DNA from: Sutcliffiella horikoshii
GTDB lineage: Bacteria; Bacillota; Bacilli; Bacillales; Bacillaceae_I
Length of the DNA: 64,000 nt
Assembly: GCF_021991925.1 (NCBI RefSeq)
Contig: NZ_RXZI01000001.1
Location: 248,001-312,000, forward strand
Direction: 5' to 3'
Program-made: the position numbers and the translations under genes
Notes under the pieces: generated by a model
What the model was told of the DNA's origin: nothing
Seen by the model: only the letters and a program-made list of their open reading frames with translations
The model's database searches: none
Part shown: positions 25,913 to 38,858 of the stretch, piece after piece
How the letters are laid out: every line of letters starts with the position of its first letter
Numbering within the stretch: position 1 is the first letter of the stretch

Positions 25913-26530
25913 ATGAAGAATTTGCTTTTGTTAATAATTGGGGGCTTTGCTATAGGAATCATCCTGGGAGTTTTGAACGTACAATTTGATTTCTGGGTCT
26001 TTGTCGTTCTCCTGATTTTAGCGTTCATAGCTTTATCCTATCGGGATGTACGTTATATGTTTTTATCCAAAGACATTGAAAAAATAGAAAAGTACCTGGA
26101 AAAAAAGCGCCATGAACCCTATTATGGATTCATCTTGGAGCTTGCAAATGGCAATCTTCCTGCTGCTAAAAAAGAGCTGGACGAGCTTGAACGGAAATGG
26201 AAGGGCAAAAAGACAGCGGTTTTCTGGGCACAATACTACCTCAGAGTCGGCAACTACGCCCAAGCGAAAGAGAAAGTGGCAAAGATTGCCCAGGCTGACA
26301 TCAAAACCTATGTGCTTGCTGGGATTGCTGCTGGAGAAAAGGATGATAAAAAAGCCGAAGACTTGAAAAATCAATTGCAAAAAGATTGGATGAAATATGC
26401 CATCGAGACAGAAGTGGCATTAAACCATAAGAATTACTCGCTTGCGAACGAAAAGAAGGAACTGGCCCTTCAGTCAACAAAAGGCCTTCAGTATTACATG
26501 ATCTATAAGGAGTTTGAGGGTAAGAAGTGA
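25913..26530 (+). CDS. Membrane protein with TPR-like cytoplasmic domain
   Basis: A 205-residue protein with two N-terminal hydrophobic helices (about residues 3-22 and 27-43), then a basic helical domain with repeats of the A-x-Y-x-x-A kind (VGNYAQAKEKVAKIAQA and NHKNYSLANEKKELALQ), suggesting tetratricopeptide-like helical pairs. ATG 25913 lies 8 nt after a purine-rich GAAGGGAAG. It sits 50 bp behind the SDR gene. No function is recognised. Confidence 0.65.
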   Translation: MKNLLLLIIGGFAIGIILGVLNVQFDFWVFVVLLILAFIALSYRDVRYMFLSKDIEKIEKYLEKKRHEPYYGFILELANGNLPAAKKELDELERKWKGKKTAVFWAQYYLRVGNYAQAKEKVAKIAQADIKTYVLAGIAAGEKDDKKAEDLKNQLQKDWMKYAIETEVALNHKNYSLANEKKELALQSTKGLQYYMIYKEFEGKK

Positions 26531-26539
26531 AGAATCTCC

Positions 26540-26569
26540 TTGACAGGAATGCTTGAACAAATTTACACT
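26540..26569 (+). promoter_or_regulatory. Probable hut operon promoter
   Basis: TTGACA (26540-26545) and TACACT (26564-26569) are separated by 18 bp and lie 50 bp before hutP. A partial CodY-like sequence, AATTTTCAG, lies at 26594-26602 next to the ribosome site; CodY is known to repress hut in B. subtilis, but the match here is only about 10 of 15. Confidence 0.6.
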
Positions 26570-26619
26570 AGATGTAGACATTAGTTATTAGAAAATTTTC
26601 AGTATTGAGGAAAATGCAT

Positions 26620-27060
26620 ATGGTACTAGCAATAGATCGACGAATTGGAAAATATGCAATACTTCTTGCGATGAACGGGGACCAAGAGGAACTGCCAGTT
26701 GCAACTCCGACACATTGGAAAAGTTGCATGGGGAAAGTGGGTTCCATGGATTCGCAAAAAGTGGTGGCTGCCATCGAGACAGCCGCCAAAAGGGAAGGTA
26801 TCATCAAAGCGGATGGATACAGGGAAACACATGCCCTATATCATGCCATCATGGATGCTCTTAGCGGTGTAACGCGTGGCCAGGTCCAGCTTGGCTCTGT
26901 CATGCGGACGGTAGGATTGCGCTTTGCAGTGGTGAGGGGAAACCCATATGAAGATGTAGAGGAAGGCGACTGGATTGCAGTTGCACTTTATGGGACCATC
27001 GGTGCTCCTGTCAGGGGATCGGAGCATGAAACGATCGGTCTGGGAATCAATCACATTTAA
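26620..27060 (+). CDS. hutP: Hut operon positive regulatory protein HutP
   Basis: A 146-residue RNA-binding antiterminator. With L-histidine and Mg2+, HutP binds UAG-rich RNA and prevents termination ahead of hutH. The family core is well kept: [67 protein letters not shown] and GINHI. TTG 26605 and ATG 26614 are possible upstream starts, but GAGG spacing and the shared beginning [10 protein letters not shown] (B. subtilis MTLHKERRIG) support ATG 26620. Confidence 0.96.
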   Translation: MVLAIDRRIGKYAILLAMNGDQEELPVATPTHWKSCMGKVGSMDSQKVVAAIETAAKREGIIKADGYRETHALYHAIMDALSGVTRGQVQLGSVMRTVGLRFAVVRGNPYEDVEEGDWIAVALYGTIGAPVRGSEHETIGLGINHI

Positions 27061-27061
27061 A

Positions 27062-27140
27062 TAGCACGCCCATAGTTGCTGATTAATAGGGGGCTGTACT
27101 TTGACACATGTTACATGGTTGAAGTATGGCCTCTTTTTGT
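27062..27140 (+). promoter_or_regulatory. HutP-controlled attenuator between hutP and hutH
   Basis: Three TAG triplets occur at 27062, 27073 and 27087, ahead of a hairpin whose arms include AGGGGGC with ACTT, and AAGT with GGCCTCT, followed by five T. This matches the known design of the Bacillus hut terminator, where HutP binds UAG triplets. Exact binding sites are inferred. Confidence 0.65.
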
Positions 27141-27195
27141 GTGTAAAAAGGGGGATATGAAGTTGGAGAAACAGCGGGAGAAAGGGAGAGTTGCG

Positions 27196-28695
27196 ATGAT
27201 TACGTTGAACGGGGAATCGTTGACCCTTGAGAAATTGAATAGGATTCTTTTTGAAGGGGATCGGGTGGAAGCTTGCAAGGAAGCGATGGTAAAAGTGGTT
27301 GCAAGTCGAGCAGCGGTAGAGAATATTGTGCGTGAGGGCAAGATCGTCTACGGAATTACTACAGGATTTGGCAAGTTTAGTGATGTGTTGATTCCGTTTG
27401 AAGAAACAGCAGCTCTGCAACGAAATCTGATACACTCTCATGCTTGCGGGGTGGGTGAGCCGTTTGCAGAGGTAATCGGGCGTGCCATGTTGGTACTGAG
27501 GGCAAATGCACTTCTAAAAGGCTTCTCAGGTGTCAGGCCAATCGTTATCGAAAGGCTTTTGAAGTATGTGAATGAGGGAATTCACCCTGTGGTACCGCAG
27601 CAAGGCTCACTAGGCGCAAGCGGAGACCTTGCACCACTGTCCCACTTAGTACTGACCTTACTAGGGGAGGGGGAGGTTTTTTATAAAGGGGAGCGCCGAT
27701 CCACAGCCAGCGTTTTAGCTGAAAAGGGAATCTCACCGATTGAGTTGAAAGCTAAAGAAGGGCTGGCGTTGATCAACGGGACACAGGCGATGACGGCGGT
27801 AGGAGTGGTTGCATATTTAGAGTCAGAGAAAATGGCGTATCAGGCGGAATCCATTGCTGCGATGACCTTTGAAGGACTCGAAGGAATTGTGGAGGCGTTG
27901 GACCATGATGTCCACCGGGTCCGGGGGTATCAAGAGCAAGTGGACGTGGCAGCCCGCTTCCGCACGCTACTTGATGGAAGCAAGCTTGTGACAAGGCAAG
28001 GAGAAAAACGTGTACAGGATGCATACTCCCTGCGGTGCATCCCCCAAGTACATGGCGCATCTTGGCAGGTGCTTGGTTATGTAAAGGAGAAGCTGGAGGT
28101 CGAAATCAATGCGGCAACAGATAATCCACTTATCTTTGATGATGGCGGGAAGGTGATTTCAGGGGGGAATTTTCATGGTCAGCCTATTGCATTTGCCATG
28201 GATTTTTTAAAGCTTGGCATGGCAGAGCTTGCTAATATATCGGAGCGTCGGATTGAAAGGTTGGTCAATCCGCAGTTGAATGACCTGCCACCTTTCTTGA
28301 GCCCAAAACCTGGACTTCAATCAGGCGCCATGATCATGCAATATTGCGCAGCCTCCCTTGTGTCGGAGAACAAGACATTGGCGCATCCGGCAAGTGTGGA
28401 TTCCATACCATCATCGGCTAACCAAGAGGATCATGTAAGCATGGGTACGATCGGGGCGAGGCATGCCTACCAGATAGTTGCCAATGTGAGGAGAGTGCTT
28501 GCCATCGAGTGGATGTGTGCCATGCAAGCCCTTGAATACAGGGGAGTCTTCCTCTCCGCTCCACTCATGCAAAAATGGTACCAAGAAGGGCGTGCCATCG
28601 TCCCAAGCATCAACGAAGACCGCATCTTCTCCAAAGACATCGAAGCACTGGCAGCGTGGATGAAGGATGAGGGGAGCGTTCTGTGTAGAGCGTGA
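27196..28695 (+). CDS. hutH: Histidine ammonia-lyase
   Basis: A 499-residue enzyme that converts L-histidine to urocanate and ammonia, the first step of histidine degradation. The MIO cofactor triad Ala141-Ser142-Gly143 is visible in [15 protein letters not shown], with [20 protein letters not shown] and [12 protein letters not shown] also typical. The open frame runs back to 27076, but AAAGGGAGAG and similarity to B. subtilis HutH (MVTLDG) place the start at ATG 27196, [10 protein letters not shown]. Length normal. Confidence 0.97.
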   Translation: MITLNGESLTLEKLNRILFEGDRVEACKEAMVKVVASRAAVENIVREGKIVYGITTGFGKFSDVLIPFEETAALQRNLIHSHACGVGEPFAEVIGRAMLVLRANALLKGFSGVRPIVIERLLKYVNEGIHPVVPQQGSLGASGDLAPLSHLVLTLLGEGEVFYKGERRSTASVLAEKGISPIELKAKEGLALINGTQAMTAVGVVAYLESEKMAYQAESIAAMTFEGLEGIVEALDHDVHRVRGYQEQVDVAARFRTLLDGSKLVTRQGEKRVQDAYSLRCIPQVHGASWQVLGYVKEKLEVEINAATDNPLIFDDGGKVISGGNFHGQPIAFAMDFLKLGMAELANISERRIERLVNPQLNDLPPFLSPKPGLQSGAMIMQYCAASLVSENKTLAHPASVDSIPSSANQEDHVSMGTIGARHAYQIVANVRRVLAIEWMCAMQALEYRGVFLSAPLMQKWYQEGRAIVPSINEDRIFSKDIEALAAWMKDEGSVLCRA

Positions 28696-28703
28696 AATTC
28701 CTA

Positions 28704-28720
28704 GGGGGGTCTGACCCCCC
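28704..28720. repeat. GGGGTCTGACCCC palindrome, copy 1
   Basis: A 17-bp inverted repeat, GGGGGGTCTGACCCCCC, stands 8 bp after the hutH stop. Copies of the 13-bp core are also at 33667-33679 and 53662-53674. Confidence 0.8.
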
Positions 28721-28825
28721 TCAGAAATTTAATATCACCGCAACAATTCTGTAACAATACAGAAACTGTAGTTATTTCAATTTTTAAATCTTATTAAAAA
28801 ATCGATCAAAGGGGATGAGTGAGGT

Positions 28826-30496
28826 ATGAAGAAGGAAACGGTGAAGGTTATTCGTGCGCCAAGGGGTAGCGAGTTAAATACGAAGGGATGGGTGCAGGAG
28901 GCTGCACTGCGTATGTTGATGAATAATCTTGATCCAGAAGTGGCGGAGATTCCGGAAGAACTTGTGGTATATGGAGGAATCGGGAAAGCGGCGCGTAACT
29001 GGGAGAGCTTTGATGCCATTGTGGAATCGCTTAAAAACTTGGAGGAGGACGAAACGCTTTTAGTCCAATCAGGGAAGCCGGTTGCTGTATTCCGCAGCCA
29101 TGCGGATGCACCGCGAGTACTCTTGGCCAATTCTAACCTTGTGCCAAAATGGGCAAATTGGGACCATTTCCATGAACTCGATCAAAAAGGCCTTTTGATG
29201 TATGGCCAAATGACAGCGGGCTCTTGGATTTACATCGGTACTCAAGGAATTTTGCAAGGGACCTATGAAACGTTTGCGGAAGCTGCCAAGCAATCTTTTA
29301 ATAATACGTTAAATGGAACTATTACTGTAACAGCGGGACTTGGGGGCATGGGTGGAGCACAGCCACTTGCCGTCACGATGAACGGTGGGGTGTGTATCGC
29401 CATCGAAGTGGATGAGCACCGTATCGACCGTCGCATTGAAACAAGGTATTGCGATGTGAAAGTCAAAACAGTGGATGAAGCAATTCAAAAAGCCGAGGAA
29501 TATAAGAAACTAGGAAAACCGTTATCTATCGGACTGTTAGGAAATGCTGCTGAGATCCTTCCGCAATTAGTAGAAAGAGGCTTTATACCAGAACTACTGA
29601 CAGACCAAACATCTGCCCATGATCCGTTAAACGGTTATATTCCGATTGGAATGACACTCGAGGAAGCGGCAAAATTAAGAAAGGCAGAACCGGCACAATA
29701 TGTGAAACATGCAAAAGAAAGCATGGCAGTGCATGTAAAAGCGATGCTTGATCTGCAACAAAAGGGTGCCATCACGTTTGACTATGGAAATAATATTCGC
29801 CAGGTCGCGTTTGATGAAGGCGTAAAGAACGCGTTTGACTTCCCTGGGTTCGTCCCGGCATTCATCCGTCCACAATTTTGTGAAGGGAAAGGCCCGTTCC
29901 GTTGGGTAGCGCTTTCTGGTGACCCGGAAGATATCTACAAAACAGATGAGGTCATTTTAAGAGAATTCTCATACAATGAGCACCTATGCAACTGGATCAA
30001 AATGGCTCGTGAAAAAGTGGCATTTCAAGGTCTGCCGTCTAGAATCTGCTGGCTTGGATATGGGGAACGTGCCCGCTTCGGGAAGATAATCAATGAAATG
30101 GTAGCAAATGGTGAGCTATCCGCTCCGATCGTCATTGGTCGAGACCACCTTGACTGTGGCTCAGTGGCATCCCCGAACCGTGAAACGGAAGCGATGCTTG
30201 ACGGCAGTGATGCAGTGGCGGATTGGCCGATATTGAATGCTCTCATCAATGGTGTCAATGGTGCAAGCTGGGTTTCTGTACACCATGGTGGGGGTGTCGG
30301 TATGGGTTATTCCCTTCACGCCGGAATGGTGATTGTGGCCGATGGAACGGAAGCTGCAGGAAAAAGACTTGAACGTGTACTGACATCCGACCCTGGGATG
30401 GGAGTTGTCAGGCATGCTGACGCAGGCTATGACCTTGCTAAAAAAGTGGCAAAAGAAAAAGGCGTGCACATCCCTTTATTGAAGGAGAGTGAGTAA
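28826..30496 (+). CDS. hutU: Urocanate hydratase
   Basis: A 556-residue NAD-dependent enzyme that hydrates urocanate to imidazolone propionate. [13 protein letters not shown] forms part of the NAD site, and the catalytic Cys region appears as [28 protein letters not shown] and [15 protein letters not shown] are typical. ATG follows AAAGGGGATGAG. It is the third gene of the operon, 130 bp after hutH, with a palindrome in the gap. Confidence 0.97.
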   Translation: MKKETVKVIRAPRGSELNTKGWVQEAALRMLMNNLDPEVAEIPEELVVYGGIGKAARNWESFDAIVESLKNLEEDETLLVQSGKPVAVFRSHADAPRVLLANSNLVPKWANWDHFHELDQKGLLMYGQMTAGSWIYIGTQGILQGTYETFAEAAKQSFNNTLNGTITVTAGLGGMGGAQPLAVTMNGGVCIAIEVDEHRIDRRIETRYCDVKVKTVDEAIQKAEEYKKLGKPLSIGLLGNAAEILPQLVERGFIPELLTDQTSAHDPLNGYIPIGMTLEEAAKLRKAEPAQYVKHAKESMAVHVKAMLDLQQKGAITFDYGNNIRQVAFDEGVKNAFDFPGFVPAFIRPQFCEGKGPFRWVALSGDPEDIYKTDEVILREFSYNEHLCNWIKMAREKVAFQGLPSRICWLGYGERARFGKIINEMVANGELSAPIVIGRDHLDCGSVASPNRETEAMLDGSDAVADWPILNALINGVNGASWVSVHHGGGVGMGYSLHAGMVIVADGTEAAGKRLERVLTSDPGMGVVRHADAGYDLAKKVAKEKGVHIPLLKESE

Positions 30497-32717
<2,221 letters not shown>

Positions 32718-32726
32718 AAATATAGA

Positions 32727-32762
32727 ATGGGGACTGCTGGATGCAAGCAGTCCCCATTTCCT
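32727..32762. terminator. Bidirectional terminator
   Basis: ATGGGGACTGCT (32727-32738) pairs perfectly with AGCAGTCCCCAT (32746-32757) between convergent hutG and the dehydrogenase gene. Confidence 0.9.
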
Positions 32763-32763
32763 T

Positions 32764-33651
32764 TTAGTGTATCGTCGTATTTTTGAATAATTTGAAAAGT
32801 GCCTGTGTGCCGCTATCCGCCTCGCCCTGGGAGGATAGTTTTACATACATATCCCGTGCAAGGGAAAGCCCGGGGACATCAAGCCCCATTCGGTCCGCTT
32901 CATCTAGTGCGATTTCCATGTCTTTGATAAAATGTTTGACAAAAAAGCCAGGTTCATAGTTTCCGGCTATAATACGAGGCGCAAGGTTGGATAAGGACCA
33001 GCTTCCTGCAGCCCCGCTGGAAATGCTTTTTAGTACATTCTCGGGATCAAGTCCTGCACTATCAGCATATGCCAATGCCTCACAAACACCGATCATATTA
33101 GTGGCAATGGCAATCTGGTTGCACATTTTCGTGTGCTGCCCTGCTCCTGCTTCTCCTTGGTGGATGATGTTCGCTCCGAAAGTTTCAAAGATCGGCAAGC
33201 AGGCATGAAAAGCCATCTCGTCTCCTCCGACCATTACGGTAAGACGGCCTTCTCGCGCGCCGATATCTCCCCCGGAAACCGGGGCATCCAGACTATGCAG
33301 CCCTCGGTCCTTAGCTTTCAAATAAATTTGCTTGGCTAATGTAGGTGTGGATGTAGTCATGTCAATCAGGTAGGCACCTTCTTGTGCATGAGCCAAGATG
33401 CCGTTCTCTCTCAAATAAACTTCCTCCACATCCTTTGGATAACCGACCATCGTGATTACCACATCGGCTCCCATTGCAGCCTCCCCTGCGCTAGCCTTCC
33501 AAACAGCCCCACGCTCCACCAACCCAAGCGCCTTCTCCCTCGAACGAGTAAACACACTCACCTCATACCCCTGCTCCAGCAAATGCCCCGCCATACTATT
33601 TCCCATCACACCTGTACCAATAAACGCAACTTTATGTAATTCGTTATTCAT
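32764..33651 (-). CDS. 3-hydroxyisobutyrate-dehydrogenase family oxidoreductase (YkwC-like)
   Basis: A 295-residue NAD(P)-dependent beta-hydroxyacid dehydrogenase. The Rossmann motif FIGTGVMGNSMAGHL is at the N-terminus, the substrate-binding DAPVSGGDIGAREG follows, and the catalytic Lys is in HTKMCNQIAIATNM. Length is normal for the family. The open frame extends to 33801, but GGAGGT and the Rossmann position set the start at ATG 33651. A GGGGTCAGACCCC palindrome stands immediately upstream of the ribosome site. Substrate unknown. Confidence 0.9.
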   Translation of the reverse strand: MNNELHKVAFIGTGVMGNSMAGHLLEQGYEVSVFTRSREKALGLVERGAVWKASAGEAAMGADVVITMVGYPKDVEEVYLRENGILAHAQEGAYLIDMTTSTPTLAKQIYLKAKDRGLHSLDAPVSGGDIGAREGRLTVMVGGDEMAFHACLPIFETFGANIIHQGEAGAGQHTKMCNQIAIATNMIGVCEALAYADSAGLDPENVLKSISSGAAGSWSLSNLAPRIIAGNYEPGFFVKHFIKDMEIALDEADRMGLDVPGLSLARDMYVKLSSQGEADSGTQALFKLFKNTTIH

Positions 33652-33666
33652 ATGCAAATACCTCCT

Positions 33667-33679
33667 GGGGTCTGACCCC
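33667..33679. repeat. GGGGTCTGACCCC palindrome, copy 2
   Basis: A 13-bp palindromic core located in the leader of the minus-strand dehydrogenase gene, directly before its GGAGGT site. Upstream of it is a pyrimidine-rich tract of T with scattered C. Confidence 0.8.
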
Positions 33680-33919
33680 TTTTTTTCTTTTTTTTCTTTT
33701 TTATATTCTCCCATTATACATCGTTCGCTGGTAGTCCGGTAGATTGCTTGAAAGGATGCAGGAGGGAAAATTTTGTTTAGGTGTGGTAAGAGTTTTGTCA
33801 ATTAGTTATAATATTTAGAAAAATAAAGAAATTTGTAGTATAATAGGGAATATTGGAAGTGAAGTTGGAGCGGATGAATGAAATGAATCGACGATAGATT
33901 AGGAAGGGAGGAAAGTATA

Positions 33920-35785
33920 TTGAGTACCCCTGACTCTTTATTGAAAAAAGAGAAGAAGCAATCTGTTGAATCTATTACAAAAGTCCAAATGATCATTGTG
34001 GTATCGGAAACCGGAAACGTTCAATATGTATCCTCCACATGTGAAGCACTTTTAGGCTATACAAGGAAAGAGTTGGTAGATACTGGACTAGAGAAATGGA
34101 TCAATTCGGAAGATCTATATTTAATAGAAAGCTTGATTTATCAACCTTCCCATCAAACCCATTGTTATTTCCGGATGAAAAAGAAAGATGGTTCGCTTTT
34201 ATGGATGGAGGCTGTCCTATCAGAAGTGAACTCCCCGTTGGGAGAAGATAAGGAAATAGTGTTGCAGCTCTCCCGTACATCAGACTATGAGAATCCTACA
34301 GAACGAGAGATGGGAAGCTCCATCGCGATGCCTATTTCGGGAAGGAAGCATGGACAACAGCAGACAGAAATGGAAACGGATATAGATATGGAAGATTATT
34401 CTGCCTACGACCTCATTGAACACCTGCCAAACGGGGTTTTCATCTTTGTAGATGGAATAATCAAGTATGTCAATGAAGCTGGAACGGTCATGCTTGGAGC
34501 TTGTAAGAAAGAGCAAATACTGGAGACCTCCGTGTATGAGTACATAGAAGAAAATTACCATGAAATCGTGGAAAAACGGATTAAATCTGTTCAACAAGGC
34601 TTTCGGGTTGGCCAGATGGAACAACGTTGGAAGCGATTTGATGGGAGGGCGATCGATGTTGAAATCACCTCCAACCATACTACGTTTAAGGGGGAACCCG
34701 CATCTTTTGTCATGCTCGTCGATATTTCACATAGAAAGAATTTTCATAAAATCCTTCAAAATAGTAGAGAGCGTTTTCGTAAATTGGTACAAAACTCCAT
34801 CGACACGATTGCAGTAATTTGTGATGAAAAGTGGACGTTTATCAATGAGTCAGGCTTAAAAATGTTTGAAGTGGATAATTATGGAGAGATTTTTGGTCAG
34901 AGTATCTATGAATATATCCCAAAGGAAGATTTTCAAAGAATATGGAAGGAGGTACACCTGCAACAGAATGGAACAAAGCTTCCGACATTTGTACAAGAGT
35001 GGACGACATTGAAAGGCAATAGAATCTTTACGGAGTTTGTCGGTATACCTACTACCTACCTTGGAAAAGATGCACTCCAGGTCATCATCCGGGATATAAC
35101 AGAAAGGAAACAGGCGGAAGCATTGATGTTGCAATCGGAGAAACTATCGGTTGCGGGTCAATTGGCTGCAGGTATTGCCCATGAAATTCGGAATCCGTTA
35201 ACCGCCATCAAGGGATTTTTTAAACTGCTTGAACGGGAGATGGAGGAAAAAAAGGAGTATTTTCATATTATCGAATCGGAGCTTAGCAGGATAGAGCTCA
35301 TCTTAAGTGAACTCCTTTTGCTTGCAAAACCGCATCAGGTCTATATCCATCAAGTTTCAGTCCATTCTCTACTAAAAGATGTTGCAACGTTGCTTGAAAC
35401 GCAGGCAATTATGAACAATGTATGGTTTGATTTACGATTGAATGCAGATGACCCAATGTTTAAATGTGATGAAAATCAGATGAAACAAGTGTTTATCAAT
35501 CTGATCAAAAACGGTATTGAGGCAATGCCGAACGGGGGAACCATTTTCATTGACACAGAAGAAGAGGAAGAGGAAGTAGTCATCAGGCTAAGAGATGAAG
35601 GCACGGGAATTCCGGAAGATATCATCACAAGGTTGGGAGAACCGTTCTTCACGACTAAAACGACAGGAACGGGTCTAGGTTTGATGATCACATTCAATAT
35701 CATTAAAAACCATGAGGGCAAAGTGGATGTCACAAGTGAAGTGAATAAAGGGACGACAATCGAAGTCCGCTTTCAGAAGGCATAA
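33920..35785 (+). CDS. Multi-PAS sensor histidine kinase (sporulation-kinase-like)
   Basis: A 621-residue soluble kinase with three PAS domains (about residues 22-125, 155-270 and 283-395), then a dimerisation/phosphoacceptor domain with His421 in AGIAHEIRNPLTAIKGF and a GHKL ATPase domain (NLIKNGIEAMPNGG, DEGTGIPED, TGLGL). There are no membrane helices, which resembles KinA/KinE-type kinases feeding the Spo0 phosphorelay. TTG start after GGGAGG. No response-regulator gene is adjacent, which also fits a phosphorelay kinase. A TATAAT-like box lies at about 33838. The signal is unknown. Confidence 0.88.
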   Translation: MSTPDSLLKKEKKQSVESITKVQMIIVVSETGNVQYVSSTCEALLGYTRKELVDTGLEKWINSEDLYLIESLIYQPSHQTHCYFRMKKKDGSLLWMEAVLSEVNSPLGEDKEIVLQLSRTSDYENPTEREMGSSIAMPISGRKHGQQQTEMETDIDMEDYSAYDLIEHLPNGVFIFVDGIIKYVNEAGTVMLGACKKEQILETSVYEYIEENYHEIVEKRIKSVQQGFRVGQMEQRWKRFDGRAIDVEITSNHTTFKGEPASFVMLVDISHRKNFHKILQNSRERFRKLVQNSIDTIAVICDEKWTFINESGLKMFEVDNYGEIFGQSIYEYIPKEDFQRIWKEVHLQQNGTKLPTFVQEWTTLKGNRIFTEFVGIPTTYLGKDALQVIIRDITERKQAEALMLQSEKLSVAGQLAAGIAHEIRNPLTAIKGFFKLLEREMEEKKEYFHIIESELSRIELILSELLLLAKPHQVYIHQVSVHSLLKDVATLLETQAIMNNVWFDLRLNADDPMFKCDENQMKQVFINLIKNGIEAMPNGGTIFIDTEEEEEEVVIRLRDEGTGIPEDIITRLGEPFFTTKTTGTGLGLMITFNIIKNHEGKVDVTSEVNKGTTIEVRFQKA

Positions 35786-35978
35786 AAGAAAAGTAGTGAA
35801 TTAGGAATATTCATAGGTAAAAGAGCTAACCCTTACAATGTATAAGCATGTGGGATATCTATTTTTCTGCAGTCATATTGGCAAAACCTTTTGTAGGACT
35901 TTACAGAAAATTCCCTATACATTTTTCATAAAGGATAGTATCATAGTAGACTAATCTTTGAAATAGGAGTAATAAAAT

Positions 35979-37322
35979 ATGAAACAACATGAGCAATGGA
36001 CATCAAAAATTGGCTTTATTTTAGCTGCAGCTGGGTCAGCGATCGGGCTTGGGGCCATATGGAAGTTTCCGTATATGGCTGGTACCAATGGAGGAGGAAT
36101 ATTCTTTCTATTGTTTATCCTCTTCACACTCCTGATTGGAGCGCCAATGATACTGGCGGAGTTCATTATCGGAAGGTCTACGCAAAAGGATGCCATAACA
36201 GCGTATAAGGTGTTGGCTCCAAAAAAGAAATGGTATTTCATCGGTGTTTTAGGAGTTGTCGCATCATTTATACTCTTGTCCTTTTATAGTGTCGTAGGTG
36301 GATGGATTGTCACCTATTTAGGAAAGAGTATCTCGGGCGGGTTATCTCAATTTTCGTTGGAGCAATATGGAGCACTATTCGAACAGACGATAGCTAACCC
36401 CCTTCAAGTTATAATTGCACAGTTCATTTTCTTGGGTATTACTATTTGGGTCGTTCAAGCCGGGGTTCAAAGTGGAATTGAAAAGGCCAGTAAGATTTTA
36501 ATGCCATTATTATTCATCATTTTTATTGTATTACTGGTTAGATCTCTCACTTTGGAAGGTGCAATGGAAGGCGTTCGCTTCTTTTTACAACCGGACGCTT
36601 CCCTGATTACGGCAAATACATTCTTAATGGCCTTGGGAATGGCTCTATTCTCACTAAGTGTAGGGATCTCTATCATGGTCACTTACAGTTCCTATCTAGA
36701 AAAAGGGGAGAACTTGGTACGCTCAGCAGGATCGGTTGTCGGACTCAATATCATCATTTCACTATTATCGGGTCTTGTGATTTTCCCTGCGGTATTCGCA
36801 TTAGGGTTGCAGCCGGATGAAGGGCCTGGATTGGTCTTTGTTGTATTACCAGCAGTGTTCGATCAACTGCCGCTTGGCGGACTGTTCTTGACCATGTTCC
36901 TGATTCTTCTTTTATTCGCAACCTTGACTTCCGCTTTCTCCATCTTGGAAATCATTGTAGCGGTTATTGTAAAAGATAATCAGGAGAAGAGAAGAAAAAT
37001 CGCAGTCATTGCTGGTTTGATCATTTTTGTACTGGGAATTCCGTCAGCACTATCATTTGGCTTATTATCTGATATAACCATTGGGGGCCTTATGATTTTT
37101 GATGCAGCAGACTTCCTAGTAAGTAACATTGGACTTCCTGTAGGTGCACTACTGATCTCATACTTTGTCGGGCACAGAGTACCCAAGAACATTTTAGAGG
37201 ATGAATTCTTCCAAGGGTCAACCGTTAAAAAAGGGTTATTCCAAGTATGGTATTCATTGATCAGGTATGTCATACCATTTGCAATCCTACTGGTATTCCT
37301 GCAATCTTTAGGTCTTTTTTGA
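35979..37322 (+). CDS. Sodium-dependent transporter, SNF family
   Basis: A 447-residue membrane protein with about eleven segments of the neurotransmitter:sodium symporter family. The N-terminal [20 protein letters not shown] and [12 protein letters not shown] stretches carry the sodium and substrate site of helix 1. Bacterial members usually import amino acids such as tryptophan, leucine or tyrosine with Na+. ATG follows ATAGGAG. The transporter gene is followed directly by a strong terminator. Substrate unknown. Confidence 0.92.
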   Translation: MKQHEQWTSKIGFILAAAGSAIGLGAIWKFPYMAGTNGGGIFFLLFILFTLLIGAPMILAEFIIGRSTQKDAITAYKVLAPKKKWYFIGVLGVVASFILLSFYSVVGGWIVTYLGKSISGGLSQFSLEQYGALFEQTIANPLQVIIAQFIFLGITIWVVQAGVQSGIEKASKILMPLLFIIFIVLLVRSLTLEGAMEGVRFFLQPDASLITANTFLMALGMALFSLSVGISIMVTYSSYLEKGENLVRSAGSVVGLNIIISLLSGLVIFPAVFALGLQPDEGPGLVFVVLPAVFDQLPLGGLFLTMFLILLLFATLTSAFSILEIIVAVIVKDNQEKRRKIAVIAGLIIFVLGIPSALSFGLLSDITIGGLMIFDAADFLVSNIGLPVGALLISYFVGHRVPKNILEDEFFQGSTVKKGLFQVWYSLIRYVIPFAILLVFLQSLGLF

Positions 37323-37336
37323 TACAAAGAATGTAA

Positions 37337-37369
37337 AAACGTCGGGCGAAAATTGCCCGACGTTTTTTA
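37337..37369 (+). terminator. Intrinsic terminator of the SNF transporter gene
   Basis: AACGTCGGGC (37338-37347) pairs perfectly with GCCCGACGTT (37355-37364), followed by six T. Confidence 0.93.
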
Positions 37370-37446
37370 TATGGACAGAAGTGACTGAAAAAAGTGAACC
37401 AACTCTAGTTTATAGGATAAACAAGGAATCTATTACATATTTTCCT

Positions 37447-37508
37447 ATTGGGAAACTTTGAAGTCCAACCTTTATATTAATGCCTTTTTTTCGCTCTATT
37501 TTCCCAAT
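37447..37508. promoter_or_regulatory. Paired inverted operator-like sites, subtilisin 1
   Basis: ATTGGGAAA (37447-37455) and TTTTCCCAAT (37499-37508) form an inverted pair spanning 62 bp, ending 87 bp before the start codon. The same pair with the same 62-bp span is found upstream of the second subtilisin gene. Confidence 0.65.
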
Positions 37509-37595
37509 ATGATTTTCCCGTGACTGATGGTAAACTTTCGTTAATAGTTCTTAATAGTAAGAATTATTAAAAATCTTATTCAAGGAGTGAATCTA

Positions 37596-38741
37596 TTGAA
37601 GAAGTGGATGAAAGGTTTTTCGGTCATACTTATTGCAATATTGGCTTTCTCGTTAGCATTTGGTACTGCTCAGGCAGAATCGTCCAGTCCGAATGCTAGT
37701 GCAAAGAAAGAATACTTAGTTGGATTTACAAAAGGTAATAAGGCAAGCGCCCAGTCTTCTAAGAATTTGATAAACGCAGCAGGTGGAGAAGTACAGCACA
37801 CGTTCCAATACATGGATGTTGTAGAAGTCTCTTTACCTGAAAAGGCTGTAGAAGCTTTAAAGAAAAATCCTAACATTGCTTTTGTAGAGGAAAACGTAGA
37901 GATGATGGCAACAGCACAAACTGTGCCATGGGGTATCCCTCATATCAAGGCTGACAAAGCGCATGCCTCTGGTGTGACAGGAAGCGGTGTCAAAGTCGCG
38001 ATCCTAGATACAGGAATTGACGCAAACCATACTGATCTTAATGTAAAAGGTGGAGCGAGCTTTGTTTCAGGTGAGCCAAATGCCCTTCAAGATGGTAACG
38101 GCCATGGAACACACGTAGCAGGAACAGTTGCTGCGTTAAATAATTCTACTGGTGTACTTGGTGTAGCTTACAATGCTGACCTTTATGCGGTGAAAGTACT
38201 TAGTGCTTCAGGTAGTGGAACATTAAGTGGAATCGCACAAGGGATTGAGTGGTCCATTGCAAATGGAATGAACGTCATCAATATGAGTTTAGGAGGCAGC
38301 ACTGGATCAACTGCATTGCAACAAGCTTGTGATAATGCTTATGCAAGAGGTATTGTTGTCATTGCGGCAGCTGGAAACTCTGGTTCTAGAGGGAAGCAAA
38401 ACACAATGGGTTATCCTGCAAGATACAGCTCCGTCATCGCAGTAGGAGCGGTAGATTCCAGTAACAACCGTGCTTCTTTTTCCAGTGTAGGAAACGAATT
38501 GGAAGTAATGGCACCGGGTGTTAACATTTTAAGCACAACTCCTGGTAACAACTATGCATCCTTCAATGGAACGTCCATGGCGTCTCCACACGTTGCTGGA
38601 GCTGCTGCATTAATCAAAGCGAAGTATCCAAGCATGACAAATGTTCAAATCCGTGACCGTCTGAATAATACGGCTACAAACTTAGGTGATCCTTTCTTCT
38701 ACGGTAAAGGTGTCATCAATGTGGAAAGTGCTTTACAATAA
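37596..38741 (+). CDS. Secreted subtilisin-family serine protease 1
   Basis: A 381-residue prepro-subtilisin (S8A). The signal peptide ends TAQA, an I9-type propeptide follows ([11 protein letters not shown] to [10 protein letters not shown]), and the mature enzyme should begin [14 protein letters not shown] near residue 107, giving 275 residues, the size of BPN'. The triad is Asp138 (ILDTGID), His170 ([11 protein letters not shown]) and Ser327 ([12 protein letters not shown]), with exact BPN' spacing. GTG 37587 overlaps the ribosome site CAAGGAG, so TTG 37596 is used. Extracellular scavenging protease; a paralogue follows in tandem. Confidence 0.95.
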   Translation: MKKWMKGFSVILIAILAFSLAFGTAQAESSSPNASAKKEYLVGFTKGNKASAQSSKNLINAAGGEVQHTFQYMDVVEVSLPEKAVEALKKNPNIAFVEENVEMMATAQTVPWGIPHIKADKAHASGVTGSGVKVAILDTGIDANHTDLNVKGGASFVSGEPNALQDGNGHGTHVAGTVAALNNSTGVLGVAYNADLYAVKVLSASGSGTLSGIAQGIEWSIANGMNVINMSLGGSTGSTALQQACDNAYARGIVVIAAAGNSGSRGKQNTMGYPARYSSVIAVGAVDSSNNRASFSSVGNELEVMAPGVNILSTTPGNNYASFNGTSMASPHVAGAAALIKAKYPSMTNVQIRDRLNNTATNLGDPFFYGKGVINVESALQ

Positions 38742-38764
38742 TTAGATGTTCCCCCCTCTTATAT

Positions 38765-38810
38765 AAGCACCAGAATGGCTCCTCAGTAGGAGCTATTCTG
38801 GTGCTTTTTT
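38765..38810 (+). terminator. Intrinsic terminator of subtilisin gene 1
   Basis: AAGCACCAGAAT-GCTCCT pairs with AGGAGC-ATTCTGGTGCTT in a long hairpin followed by T. Confidence 0.93.
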
Positions 38811-38858
38811 GTACTTTCGAAAATTTACTTAATTTTGTATTTATTCCCATGATGCACC

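Noticed and set aside
26836-27441. Minus-strand 201-codon frame across hutP and hutH
   Set aside because: It lies antisense to two well-conserved hut genes, and its composition is that of an antisense shadow.
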